Source of the DNA: Oscillospiraceae bacterium
Lineage (GTDB): Bacteria; Bacillota; Clostridia; Saccharofermentanales; Saccharofermentanaceae
Assembly (NCBI GenBank): GCA_900176545.1
Contig: FWXP01000002.1
Coordinates: 310,001 to 374,000 of the forward strand
Length of the DNA: 64,000 nucleotides
Direction: 5' to 3'
In this document: piece after piece, positions 45,084 through 53,929 of the stretch
Layout of the letters: each line of letters begins with the position of its first letter
How positions within the stretch are numbered: the first letter of the stretch is position 1
The notes under the pieces: model-generated
Databases searched by the model: none
The model's input: the letters and a program-made list of their open reading frames with translations, nothing else
Told to the model about the DNA's origin: nothing
Position numbers and translations under genes: made by a program

Positions 45084-46113
45084 GGATACATTCTATCTGA
45101 AACTTCTGGTGGCTGTTATCGCGACTATGGTCGCGGTAGCAGCCTCCTGTTGTCTCGGAAGCAGTGGCGTTACCATGCGTGACGTCATCTCTTATATCAC
45201 GGGACACAGGGATGAACTGTCGGCTTCTACCGTTACCATAATAGGTAAGATCAGGATCCCCAGGACCATAACCGCGGCACTTTGCGGAGGCGCTCTGGCG
45301 TCCGTAGGCTGCGTTATGCAGGGGGTATTCAAGAATCCGATGGCTGATCCGTCTGTCCTGGGTATATCGTCAGGAAGCGCACTTGGCGCTGCCATAGCGA
45401 TCGTATCAGGCCTTAATATCGTGATCATAGGTCAGGGCTTTACCGGAAGCTATATAGGCGCCGTCATAGGTGCTGCCGTCACCTGGATGCTGGTATTTAC
45501 CATCGCCAGGGGATCAGGCGAATACGATACTTCCTCGACTCTCCTGGCAGGTATCGCCATATCTTCCATAATGAGCGCCCTTATCACCGTCCTCATGACC
45601 CTTCATATGGAGAGCATGGAGAGGGTATATCTTTGGATGCTGGGAACATTCTCAGGCTCTACCGTCACAAAGACTTATGTTTTATTTTTTGTAGTTGCAG
45701 TGTGCTTCCCTCTCCTGGTGTGGGTATCACCCCGTATAGATGTATTAAAGCTGGGCCGCGAGGCGGCTGCTTCCTTAGGCGTCAGCCAGTCAAGGACCTT
45801 GGGACTTGTCCTTTGCCTGTCCTCGGTCCTCCTGGCATTTTGCGTTGCCAACTCGGGCATCATCGGATTCGTGGGTCTTATTATCCCCCATATAGTCACA
45901 TTCTTCAGGGTCTATAAGGCCAGGCAGAAGCTTATAATCTGCTTCTTCACGGGCGCCGTCTTCATGGTAGTCTGTGACTGCGTGGCTAAGACGGTGGTAG
46001 CTCCGGGCGAGATGGCGATCGGAGCCGTCACCAGCCTTATCGGAGCGCCCTACTTCCTGTGGCTTCTTATATCCACCAGGATCACTTCAAGAAGAAGGGG
46101 GATACGTGTATGA
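45055..46113 (+). CDS. btuC: ABC transporter permease, BtuC/FecCD family
   Basis: About 352 residues, ten helices. RIPRTITAALCGGALASVGCVMQGVFKNPMADPSVLGISSG (in blocks) is the FecCD signature region, and GLIIPHIVTFFR contains the coupling-helix Pro-His. It forms the homodimeric channel for corrinoid uptake. The start is uncertain: ATG 45055 has GTGAGG only three bases upstream, ATG 45070 has GAAGAAG at a better distance, and both lie within the end of btuF. Confidence 0.93.
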   Translation: MKKLLMRQHKDTFYLKLLVAVIATMVAVAASCCLGSSGVTMRDVISYITGHRDELSASTVTIIGKIRIPRTITAALCGGALASVGCVMQGVFKNPMADPSVLGISSGSALGAAIAIVSGLNIVIIGQGFTGSYIGAVIGAAVTWMLVFTIARGSGEYDTSSTLLAGIAISSIMSALITVLMTLHMESMERVYLWMLGTFSGSTVTKTYVLFFVVAVCFPLLVWVSPRIDVLKLGREAAASLGVSQSRTLGLVLCLSSVLLAFCVANSGIIGFVGLIIPHIVTFFRVYKARQKLIICFFTGAVFMVVCDCVAKTVVAPGEMAIGAVTSLIGAPYFLWLLISTRITSRRRGIRV

Positions 46114-46814
46114 GCGATCTTATCGTAAAGGACATAAGCGTATCCTACGGTCCGAAGATTGTGGTGGACTCATTCTCACATACATTCGAAGAAGGGAAGA
46201 TCCATGCGGTCATGGGTCCTAACGGCTGCGGCAAGACTACACTTATCAAGAAGATAGTAGAGCAGTATTCCGGGAAGGGACAGATAGCATATGTTCCCCA
46301 GGAGACATTCGGCAATATAGCCTTGTCTGTCTACGACGTGGTGGGCCTCGGGAGATACGACAAGAGCCGCTTCTTCACAGGCCTTACTTCCAACGACAAG
46401 GATCTTGTGGGGAAGGCCATATCTGATATGGAGCTTCAAGGGCTGGAGTCGCGTATATACGATACTCTAAGCGGAGGCGAGAAGCAGCGCACCATGATAG
46501 CCAGAGCTCTTGCCCAGGATACGCCCTGGACCATACTGGACGAACCTTCGTCGAGCCTTGACGTACGCCATACAGTACTTACCATGAAGATCTTAGATCG
46601 CCTTTGCAGGGAGGAAGGCAAGTCCTTTATAGTAGTCCTTCACGATATCAATACCGCGGCGTCCTTTGCAGACAGCTTTATTCTCATGAAGGACGGAAAG
46701 AAAGTGGATGCATCGTCTTCACTTACCGGAGAAGTGTTATCTTCCGTATTCGAGTCTCATTTCGAGAAAGTACTTACCACAGACGGGAAGTCTTTTTTCT
46801 ATCCGTCTTTATAA
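46110..46814 (+). CDS. btuD: ABC transporter ATPase, BtuD/FecE family
   Basis: 234 residues from ATG 46110 in an ATGA overlap with btuC. Walker A GPNGCGKTT, Q-loop in VPQE, signature LSGGEKQR, Walker B TILDEP and the switch His in VLHDIN are all present. It powers corrinoid import. Its last 41 bp overlap, on the opposite strand, the end of the convergent ABC permease gene. Confidence 0.95.
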   Translation: MSDLIVKDISVSYGPKIVVDSFSHTFEEGKIHAVMGPNGCGKTTLIKKIVEQYSGKGQIAYVPQETFGNIALSVYDVVGLGRYDKSRFFTGLTSNDKDLVGKAISDMELQGLESRIYDTLSGGEKQRTMIARALAQDTPWTILDEPSSSLDVRHTVLTMKILDRLCREEGKSFIVVLHDINTAASFADSFILMKDGKKVDASSSLTGEVLSSVFESHFEKVLTTDGKSFFYPSL

Positions 46815-49002
46815 GGACGATAAGAAGTATCACCAGGGGAAGTGTCACGGCAGTTACCGCCAGACCTCCCTCGGGACCGAAAGCTCCGCCTGTTACTATA
46901 TCCAGATGCGACTTTGTATAAGCTGTCTTTATAAGGGTGGTTGACAGTTCGTTACCGCTGACCTGAAGTCCGTAGATATTACCCTGACAGAAGTTCCATG
47001 CAGTATGCGCTCCGCATGTGATCCAGATGCTGCCGCTCCTGTAGGAGATAAGAGCGAACAAAAGGGCGATCAGGAAGAGGTTTATGGACGCCAGGGGAGT
47101 GTAGCCCGCATTCATGCTGTGAAGTACCGAGAATAGGAAGGACGACAGGAAGTAAGCAAATATCCTGTTGGTCCTCTCCGTGATACGGGGGAGCATATAG
47201 CCTCTGAACATCAGCTCTTCGCAGGCACCCTGAGGGAACCACATAAGAAGTGAGATAAGGACGGTGGTAACTACTTCTGAGCTCGTATTAAAGCCTTCGA
47301 AAGTCACCTGCCCCGTGACATTCAATATAAGGTAGACGGAGGACATCAAAGCTACTCCCAGGACAAGGCCTCCCAGGTACTTGGGAAGAGTGCTCTTTTC
47401 TATGGCAAGACCTAAGGAAGCGAGATACTTTTTTATCTTGCCCTTCTTCTCGCGGATACGCTCCTTGAGCATTACCTTTATAAGGTAGCATCCCATCATG
47501 AGAAGATATCCTACTGACATGGAGACTATAAAGAGCGGATCTGACAGGAAGAGCCCCAGAAGCTCGAAAGAGAACGAGAATATATCCGCGAAGGTATTTA
47601 CGGTCTTCATGCTCTCCACGATGTCAGCGAAAGCGGACGTAGATGAATATTTTATAAGTACCGGCAGCATGGCAAGTGTCTGGAAGATAGAAAGTATCAC
47701 CAGAGGGTAGACTGCCTGATCGATGATAAAGCCCGGAAGCGTCTTGCCCGTAAGCTTTGCTTTCTTGCCGGGAGCCTTATGGTCTTCGTCGGACATGTTG
47801 TTCAATGTGAACCTCTCGGAGGATAAAAGCCTTACCGAGACATAGATACATACGGCGGATATAAGGAGCGTAAAGAGGACGCAGATAGTGCTGTTTATAA
47901 GTTCTCTTGCGGTGCATTCGCAAATGATGCTTCCAAGACCGTAGAAATGACCGTAGATGGGGATCATGCGATAGAAATTCTCTGCGCTGTCGACGCTCTG
48001 GATACAGGTGACGCAGATAGTTACCATTATAAAGAACAGAGGAAGGAAAGCCGTCTGTGCCGATACTACCGAGTCGCTTATGACTGATATAAGTATGGTA
48101 AGAGCTGCGACAAGGATCGCGAGGCTAAGAAGGAGCGGGATCGCCACCATGATGCCCGGAAGACCTGAATATGCGGGGATCATGAATATGAATATCAGCA
48201 TGACAAGAGCCGGCAGGAATGCAGCCATACTGACACCCAGAAGATCTCCTATTATGAGCTCGAGCCTTGATACGGGGCTTAGAAGGATCGCCGCGAAGGT
48301 ACCCTTTTCCTTCTCGCCGGCGATTATGTTGGTGCCTGAGTTCATGGAGGCATAAAGGATCGCGATAAAGAGAAGAAGAGGTGCTAATGATTTAGCTGCG
48401 AAGGTCATGATCCCCGAGGAGAAGCTTACTTCGGGGGCGGTTGCCGTACCCTGTACCTCGATGGCAACAGGTTCATTGATGGGAATCAGCTTGCCTGACT
48501 GCTCCTTAAGGTATTTCTGATACGATGCGAGGATATTATCGACTACATAATCCTTCCTGGCGGAGAATATGAGTTCGTCCTCTCTTATATAGGTAAGGAT
48601 CTCCGGCGTTTCCTCGGAAGTGTCGTCAAATACCTTCTCGTCGAAGCCCTCGGGGAAGACTATGACCAGATAAGAGTCATACTTGTCCAGGCACTCTTCG
48701 AAATATGTAAAATCATAGTAGGCATCCGTCTTGAGCTTCAGCTCGTTGGTATGAGGGATTTCCGCCACATAGAGGTAGTCATCGAATGAATCGGGCTGGT
48801 TGAATATAAGGATGCTGCCGTTATCCTCCTCGAAGAACGCAGCATAGGCCCTCCAGGGAAATACATAGCTTCCGATGACCATGATAAAGGCGACGGATAA
48901 CATCAGCATGATAACAAATGTCATGCCCGATGCCTTTGTCTTGAGGCCTCCGCTGTTCCTGAAGGCCTTATATGCCAATGTCCTTATTGCCTTATGGTTC
49001 AT
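46774..49002 (-). CDS. ABC-2 permease fused to CPBP intramembrane protease (NatB-CPBP)
   Basis: 742 residues from ATG 49002, inside the end of the ATPase gene. The first ~400 residues form an ABC-2/NatB-type permease: one helix, a large extracytoplasmic domain, then AGEKEKGTFAAILLSPVSR and five more helices. The rest has eight or so helices and the CPBP (Rce1/Abi) motifs EELMFRGYMLPRI near residue 594, HSMNAGY and GAHTAWNF, whose Glu and His residues form the metal-dependent site. Such fusions occur in clostridia, but the protease substrate is unknown; self-protection against peptides or maturation of an exported peptide are both possible. Confidence 0.88.
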   Translation of the reverse strand: MNHKAIRTLAYKAFRNSGGLKTKASGMTFVIMLMLSVAFIMVIGSYVFPWRAYAAFFEEDNGSILIFNQPDSFDDYLYVAEIPHTNELKLKTDAYYDFTYFEECLDKYDSYLVIVFPEGFDEKVFDDTSEETPEILTYIREDELIFSARKDYVVDNILASYQKYLKEQSGKLIPINEPVAIEVQGTATAPEVSFSSGIMTFAAKSLAPLLLFIAILYASMNSGTNIIAGEKEKGTFAAILLSPVSRLELIIGDLLGVSMAAFLPALVMLIFIFMIPAYSGLPGIMVAIPLLLSLAILVAALTILISVISDSVVSAQTAFLPLFFIMVTICVTCIQSVDSAENFYRMIPIYGHFYGLGSIICECTARELINSTICVLFTLLISAVCIYVSVRLLSSERFTLNNMSDEDHKAPGKKAKLTGKTLPGFIIDQAVYPLVILSIFQTLAMLPVLIKYSSTSAFADIVESMKTVNTFADIFSFSFELLGLFLSDPLFIVSMSVGYLLMMGCYLIKVMLKERIREKKGKIKKYLASLGLAIEKSTLPKYLGGLVLGVALMSSVYLILNVTGQVTFEGFNTSSEVVTTVLISLLMWFPQGACEELMFRGYMLPRITERTNRIFAYFLSSFLFSVLHSMNAGYTPLASINLFLIALLFALISYRSGSIWITCGAHTAWNFCQGNIYGLQVSGNELSTTLIKTAYTKSHLDIVTGGAFGPEGGLAVTAVTLPLVILLIVLIKTDRKKTSRLW

Positions 49003-49744
49003 GGTGATTATCTTTGTAGATGGTGAAGAACGCGTCTTCAAACTTGTCCTTTCCTGCAAGAGCCATGAGCTCTTCTTCTGTTCCTTCTGCCGCTATCTTG
49101 CCGTCTACCAGCATTCCTATCCTGTCGCACAGGTCCTCTGCTACGGAGAAGATGTGGGTGGATAAGATGATGGCTCTGCCTCTGTCCTTTAATTCCAGAA
49201 GATAATCCGTCACCTGCTTGGAGGTAAGGATATCAAGTCCGTTGGTAGGCTCATCGAATATGATGACCGGAGGCTCGTGGATAAGGCTTATGGCGATACT
49301 GGCCTTCTGCTTCATTCCCGTGGAGAGCTCCACTATCTTCTTGTCGGCAAATGGCGTGATGCCGAATGTCTCAAAGGCGATATCCTTCCTGATCTTAGCT
49401 TCCTTGTCCGGGATGGAATACAAAGAAGCGAAGAAATCATAGAGCTTATCGGGCGTAGATAATGGATCGAGCTTTATCTCTGTCGTAAGAAATCCGATCC
49501 TCTTATGTATCTCCAGTGAATCCTTGACGGAGTCCAGGCCGCAGATGGTGATCTTGCCTTCCGTGGGCTTTGACAGGGTAGATATCATCTGCATGAGAGT
49601 GGTCTTACCGGCACCGTTAGGTCCTAAGAGGCCATAGATCTCTCCGGGGTTTACATGAAAGCTCACGCCCTTTATCGTGGGCGGTATATTCTTGCCGTAG
49701 GTCTTTACTACGTTATCTACGACTATAGCGGGATTGTCTGTCAT
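48992..49744 (-). CDS. ABC transporter ATPase, NatA-like
   Basis: 250 residues. Walker A GPNGAGKTT, Q-loop LTTEI, signature LSTGMKQK, Walker B VIIFDEPTNGLD and switch His STHIF are intact. The LSTGMKQ form and C-terminal FTIYKDN are as in NatA/Na+ or drug efflux exporters. It sits between two different ABC-2 permeases, overlapping both by 4-11 bp, so the transporter is probably a heterodimer of the two. Confidence 0.93.
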   Translation of the reverse strand: MTDNPAIVVDNVVKTYGKNIPPTIKGVSFHVNPGEIYGLLGPNGAGKTTLMQMISTLSKPTEGKITICGLDSVKDSLEIHKRIGFLTTEIKLDPLSTPDKLYDFFASLYSIPDKEAKIRKDIAFETFGITPFADKKIVELSTGMKQKASIAISLIHEPPVIIFDEPTNGLDILTSKQVTDYLLELKDRGRAIILSTHIFSVAEDLCDRIGMLVDGKIAAEGTEEELMALAGKDKFEDAFFTIYKDNHHEP

Positions 49745-51021
49745 TTAAGATCCACCTTTCGATAAAGCTTCTTGAATATGAGCATGCCGCCAAGGACGTC
49801 GGATGCTATTACTATAAGGAACATCCACCAACGCGCCTGGGACGCGTATATGTCCCTTATGAGGCAGATGTTGTTATGAAAAGGCATAAGGTATTCCAAT
49901 GTTAAGGGCCTATTGAACCTGAATAAGTTCAGGAAGAAGTCTATAAGGAACAGCACCAGCGGCAGCTGCAGGTTGACTATGATGTCCTGGAGCCTTTGAA
50001 GGCTCATCGTGATATATACGGCAGCAGCTGACATAAGGTAGACGGCGGCGATAAGTACTATAAAGACTCCCGCTACCTGCCACGGGAGCAGCAGCATTCC
50101 GAAAGGCAGCAGCGACATGGCGTCGTTGCTCCAGTTGAGCCAGGAAGACATGAACATGAGGAACATGGTTATCACTGCTGAGAATGTCGATACCAGCATC
50201 ATGGTGACGACCTTACCTGCGACGACTGACTTGCCCGATACGGGGGATAAGAGGAGCTTATCAAAGAAGCCTCTGCTCTTTTCCATGGCAAAGAGGTCGC
50301 ATGCCAGTGAGTATACGCAGTAGTAGGACAGGAGCATGACGATGCCGGGAACTACCCTGGCTGCATTCTTGTTGGCTGTAGCTCTGTTATCCATTATCTT
50401 GGTGACTACGTTAAAGTTGTCGACCATGAAGGGGTCCCTGCCTTCGGAGGCATACCTTCCGCCGAGCCTGTCAAGAAGGGAGTTCTTATAAGGCTCTATT
50501 ATCAGGTCCTCGAATGATTCCACCTTGGTCTCCATCAGCGTAGAGCTCTTGTCGTAGGTAACGTGGATAATGGCGTGGCTCACGGCTCCGGGGTACCCGT
50601 CTGCCAGGTTGTTGTAGTATCTTTCGATCTCTTCGTCAAATGGGAGCTCGCCGTCTTCGAAGAAGATCCAGATGGTGCCTTTCTTAAGGCTCTTTCTAAG
50701 ATCCTCTTCGGAGTAGTCGCGCTCGAACTCATTTTGAGATATGACCTTGAAGTTGTATACGGTAGTGCCCTCTATCTCATCGAGGTAATCCTCGAAGGTA
50801 TCGGGAGGCGCCACTACCGTAACGGGATTTCTTCCTAAGTTTCCCGTAGCCATATAGTTTATAAGTACAGGGAAGATATTAAGGGCGATCATCATAAATA
50901 CTGCAGGCAGGAGAAGGACCGCTGCCGCTCTCTTCCAGTTGGCGGCAAGTCTTCCTATCTCCCACTTTATTATCTTCCATGTTGATCTTATATCCGTTTT
51001 CACCACTACATAATATAGCAT
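49741..51021 (-). CDS. ABC-2 type permease, NatB-like
   Basis: About 426 residues. One N-terminal helix, a ~190-residue extracytoplasmic domain, then MEKSRGFFDKLLLSPVSGKSVVAGK and five helices, the ABC-2 plan. First gene of the three-gene minus-strand operon. The start is unsure: ATG 51021 overlaps a minus-strand TGCTATATT promoter-like element, so GTG 51006 or 51003, just downstream, may be used on a nearly leaderless message. Its ATPase partner starts within its stop. Confidence 0.85.
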   Translation of the reverse strand: MLYYVVVKTDIRSTWKIIKWEIGRLAANWKRAAAVLLLPAVFMMIALNIFPVLINYMATGNLGRNPVTVVAPPDTFEDYLDEIEGTTVYNFKVISQNEFERDYSEEDLRKSLKKGTIWIFFEDGELPFDEEIERYYNNLADGYPGAVSHAIIHVTYDKSSTLMETKVESFEDLIIEPYKNSLLDRLGGRYASEGRDPFMVDNFNVVTKIMDNRATANKNAARVVPGIVMLLSYYCVYSLACDLFAMEKSRGFFDKLLLSPVSGKSVVAGKVVTMMLVSTFSAVITMFLMFMSSWLNWSNDAMSLLPFGMLLLPWQVAGVFIVLIAAVYLMSAAAVYITMSLQRLQDIIVNLQLPLVLFLIDFFLNLFRFNRPLTLEYLMPFHNNICLIRDIYASQARWWMFLIVIASDVLGGMLIFKKLYRKVDLK

Positions 51022-51077
51022 AAGAAACTCAATGTCTTTCAATAATTTATAAAGAATACTCGGCAGACAAGTGGTGC

Positions 51078-51106
51078 TTGACAAAAAAGGACTGCTACTT
51101 CATAAT
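51078..51106 (+). promoter_or_regulatory. Promoter of tRNA-Cys
   Basis: TTGACA (51078-51083), 17-bp spacer, CATAAT (51101-51106). The mature tRNA begins 13 bp after the -10. Confidence 0.8.
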
Positions 51107-51118
51107 ATTCAAGCGCAC

Positions 51119-51193
51119 GGTGCCATAGCCAAGCGGTAAGGCCAAGGTCTGCAAAACCTTTATTCCCCGGTTCAAATCCGGGTGGCACCTCCA
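51119..51193 (+). tRNA. tRNA-Cys (GCA)
   Basis: 75 nt including an encoded CCA. Acceptor GGTGCCA pairs with TGGCACC, discriminator T, D-loop with AAGCGGTAAG, anticodon loop CTGCAAA with anticodon GCA, T-loop GGTTCAAATCC. It is followed at once by a strong terminator. Confidence 0.96.
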
Positions 51194-51201
51194 GAAGGAT
51201 C

Positions 51202-51234
51202 AATACCCGGTTCATCGAACCGGGTATTTCTTTT
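51202..51234 (+). terminator. Terminator after tRNA-Cys
   Basis: 12-bp perfect stem (AATACCCGGTTC with GAACCGGGTATT), 3-nt loop, followed by a T-rich run. Confidence 0.92.
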
Positions 51235-51299
51235 ACCTTTTAGGTTAGAAGATTATGTTGTAAAATGACGGGTATCAACCGCTTAGGAGTTATATAAAG

Positions 51300-52253
51300 A
51301 TGAAAGAAGAGATAGTAAAGGTATTAGAGCGCTACGATCAGCTCGTAGGGCTCATCCTCGACCAGAAGATAGATGAATTCGCAGATAAGATGGACGAGCG
51401 TCCTCCGGAGGATGACGACATCACATATGAGACATACCTTCAGCGTGTAGCCATGAAGGAGACAGAGGAGCAAAGCCGCCTCATGGAGGAGGAGCCTAAC
51501 GATATCTTAGGCGGTCTTTCCATGAACGACTACTTTAAGAAGCTTCCTTTCGAAGAGTTAAAGGAAGTTCTCGAGTACAGCGCATTGGAGCTCGACAGAG
51601 GCGTTCCCGACAGCGTTATAGGTGCCGTAGCTAAGTCCGCGGACAAAGCCGCAGTACTCTCTTATGCGAAGAAGACCGTAGAGGATGCCGCGTGGACTGA
51701 TGAGGAGCTGGGCAACGAGGATGCACTCTTCGAGATGGAGTTCCAGAAGGTAAAGGCATGCTTCAAGGTGCTATCCGCCATGAACGATTCAAGCCTTCTT
51801 GAGGGCGTCTTAGACCGCTTCATGAGTTATGCCAAGATCCCCGACTTCGTAGCAGACACGGTAGCTGAATATATCGAGGCATTCCCCGATGAATCCGTAC
51901 CTCTTCTTATAGACAGATTGAACGAGCACAAGGACGAAGGCCTTGAAGGACCTTGCGAGGATCTTGTCATCATGCTTACAAACATCGGTAAGGAAGATCA
52001 TCAGGATGAGATCTACGATGCTTTAAGATCCGCATTCCGTTTCATGAACAACAAGATCTACGCCGTAATCTGTCTTGCAGACTACGGCGATCCCAGAGCA
52101 GTTCCCATGCTCAAGAGCTATATCAACAGACATCAGACTACGATAGACAGGGATCTTTTCTATGAGATCATGTCCGCTGTCCAGAACTTAGGCGGCGATA
52201 TCTCGGATATCTCCGATCCCTTCGGTGATTTCCAGAAGAAGATGAAAAAGTAA
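51300..52253 (+). CDS. Acidic HEAT-repeat-like protein of unknown function
   Basis: 317 residues, strongly acidic and helical, no membrane segment or signal. From ~75 on, helix pairs of about 35 residues follow one another, and CLADYGDPRAVPMLKSYI near residue 260 is a classic HEAT/PBS-lyase-like repeat. Such proteins scaffold other proteins. I cannot assign a partner. It shares a TAATG junction with the GH26 gene, so the two are translated together. No family-level name is justified. Confidence 0.75.
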   Translation: MKEEIVKVLERYDQLVGLILDQKIDEFADKMDERPPEDDDITYETYLQRVAMKETEEQSRLMEEEPNDILGGLSMNDYFKKLPFEELKEVLEYSALELDRGVPDSVIGAVAKSADKAAVLSYAKKTVEDAAWTDEELGNEDALFEMEFQKVKACFKVLSAMNDSSLLEGVLDRFMSYAKIPDFVADTVAEYIEAFPDESVPLLIDRLNEHKDEGLEGPCEDLVIMLTNIGKEDHQDEIYDALRSAFRFMNNKIYAVICLADYGDPRAVPMLKSYINRHQTTIDRDLFYEIMSAVQNLGGDISDISDPFGDFQKKMKK

Positions 52254-53347
52254 TGGACGCCAGAGAACCTGCCGTAACGAAGCTCCTTGAGAAGCTCGAG
52301 GATGCCTCATATTCGGATGTCATCCTCTTAGGTCACCAGAATGCGGGCCACATAGGCGTATCCGTAGAAAATACCGACGGTACCGAGTCCGACGTCAAGA
52401 ATCTTCTTGGCAGGCATCCGGCCGTTGTCGGCATAGATACCCTTGCCTTCAGAGGCTACGAGGGCAATATGCTGGATCTTGTAAAGACCGTTAAGCAGCT
52501 TCATAAGGAAGGCGTCATAATAACGCTCTCTTCCCACATGCCTAATTTCTCATTGGGAGGGGAGGAGTTCTTCGACTATTCTCCCAACATCCCCGACGGC
52601 AATGTAGGGGAGAGGATATTAGAAGGCGGAGATCTTAATCCCAAGTACAGAAGATTCTTAGATGAGATCGCGGAGTTCCTCGCCAAGTGCGTGGATATAA
52701 ACGGCGAGAGGATCCCCATGATCTTCCGTCCTTTCCACGAGTGCAACGGATCCTGGTTCTGGTGGGGCAAGGACCACTTATCCGACGAGAAGTATATCGA
52801 GCTCTACAGGTACACGATAGATTATCTGACCAACAAGAAGAAGATAAGAAATCTTCTCTTCTCATATTCTCCCAACGGTTTCTTCGAGACGCAGGAGGAT
52901 TTCCTGTGCCGCTACCCTGGCGACGACTATGTCGATATCCTGGGCATGGATATATACCACGATAAGCCCCAAAAGGGCGACGGCTTCATGGAAAAGCTGA
53001 TCGGTTCCCTTGAGATCCTGGCTTCATGTGCGCAGGACCACGGTAAGATCTACGCTCTCACGGAGATCGGTCTTCGTACGCTGGATCAGATCCCGGGCGG
53101 TTTCTACGAAGGTCTTGCGCCGAGCGGTAATTTGTTCGATAATTGGTTTACTGAGCTCCTTAAGGCGCTCACATCCTCAGAAGCAGGTCTTCGAATGGCA
53201 TATATGCTCTTCTGGGCCAACTTCTCGGATACTCAGTTCTGGATCCCCTACGTAAAGGGTGACTTCAGGCATGAGATGTGCGATGACTTTATCAAGTTCG
53301 CCACCAGCGACAAGATAGAGCTCGCTCCACCCGGTATGCAGGCTTAA
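52253..53347 (+). CDS. Glycoside hydrolase family 26-like (beta-mannanase-type), cytosolic
   Basis: 364 residues. TIM-barrel motifs of GH26: HQNAGH near 28-33, IDTLAFRG, the acid/base Glu163 in FRPFHECNGSWFWWG and the nucleophile Glu271 in LTEIGLR. Family members cut beta-1,4-mannans or related glycans. There is no signal peptide, so it should act on imported oligosaccharides or have a non-digestive role. Its last ten bases, including the TAA stop, are also the 5' end of a tRNA-Gly gene. Confidence 0.9.
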   Translation: MDAREPAVTKLLEKLEDASYSDVILLGHQNAGHIGVSVENTDGTESDVKNLLGRHPAVVGIDTLAFRGYEGNMLDLVKTVKQLHKEGVIITLSSHMPNFSLGGEEFFDYSPNIPDGNVGERILEGGDLNPKYRRFLDEIAEFLAKCVDINGERIPMIFRPFHECNGSWFWWGKDHLSDEKYIELYRYTIDYLTNKKKIRNLLFSYSPNGFFETQEDFLCRYPGDDYVDILGMDIYHDKPQKGDGFMEKLIGSLEILASCAQDHGKIYALTEIGLRTLDQIPGGFYEGLAPSGNLFDNWFTELLKALTSSEAGLRMAYMLFWANFSDTQFWIPYVKGDFRHEMCDDFIKFATSDKIELAPPGMQA

Positions 53348-53413
53348 CTCAGTTGGTAGAGTGTCAGCTTCCCAAGCTGAATGCCGCGGGTTCGAACCCC
53401 GTAGCCTGCTCCA
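53338..53413 (+). tRNA. tRNA-Gly (CCC)
   Basis: 76 nt with encoded CCA. Acceptor GCAGGCT pairs with AGCCTGC; anticodon loop TTCCCAA gives CCC; T-arm GCGGGTTCGAACCCCGT. The 5' end overlaps the stop codon region of the GH26 gene by 10 bp. No separate promoter is seen, so it may be cut from the GH26 transcript. Confidence 0.95.
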
Positions 53414-53420
53414 ACACTCA

Positions 53421-53553
53421 TAAGTCCTTCTCTGTGCTTCGGACACGCAAGTCTTACGACTTAACTTGCACAGAGAAGGACTTATTCGTTCCGCCGGATT
53501 CGAACAGACAAGTCTTGCGACTTAACTGGCACAGGGAATTCTTATTCACTTCA
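53421..53553. repeat. Hairpin and 61-bp-spaced direct repeat after tRNA-Gly
   Basis: A perfect 16-bp inverted repeat (53421-53436 with 53469-53484, starting TAAGTCCTTC) encloses a smaller stem. A ~50-bp unit at 53443-53492 is repeated with about 80% identity at 53504-53553. Between them CCGCCGGATTCGAAC reads on the minus strand like a tRNA T-arm 3' portion. No gene is seen in 53414-53668. The nature of the repeat is unknown. Confidence 0.6.
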
Positions 53554-53610
53554 CCGTAGTTTTATCTCGTGGACATACAGAAGAAGTTAAGAATCCGTCC
53601 TAAAAGATCA

Positions 53611-53639
53611 TTGACCATTATCTATGTGTTTTGTAAAAT
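53611..53639 (+). promoter_or_regulatory. Promoter of the effector-like operon
   Basis: TTGACC (53611-53616), 17-bp spacer, TAAAAT (53634-53639), 30 bp before the first gene. Confidence 0.65.
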
Positions 53640-53668
53640 CTTTGTCGGAATTATATATGGGGGATAAA

Positions 53669-53917
53669 ATGATGACTATAGACCAATTGATTTGCCAAAT
53701 GATCGTTTATGAGCATGAGATGGAGGGACATGCATCTAATATTGAAGATATCGAATCAGAACTGATTGCCGTTACATCTCATTCATCTACTTGTCAGGTT
53801 TTGCGGGATGCTTATTCTGAACTGGAATATCAGGCCGTCAGTGATTGTTTTAATGATCCGATCCGTAGTCTGAAAGCGAACATCGGGCGAATCAGGAGAC
53901 TTCGCAGAGCGCTGTAA
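53669..53917 (+). CDS. Small helical protein, possible type VII secretion partner
   Basis: 82 residues from ATG 53669, seven bases after a GGGGG site; a longer frame starts at 53624 without one. All-helical, with an acidic N-terminal helix and a basic end (RIRRLRRAL). No WXG motif is visible, but small helical proteins of this size usually precede LXG effectors as export partners. The next gene, 12 bp on, has an LXG-like N terminus. The role is inferred from position only. Confidence 0.55.
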   Translation: MMTIDQLICQMIVYEHEMEGHASNIEDIESELIAVTSHSSTCQVLRDAYSELEYQAVSDCFNDPIRSLKANIGRIRRLRRAL

Positions 53918-53929
53918 TAGAGGGTAGAT

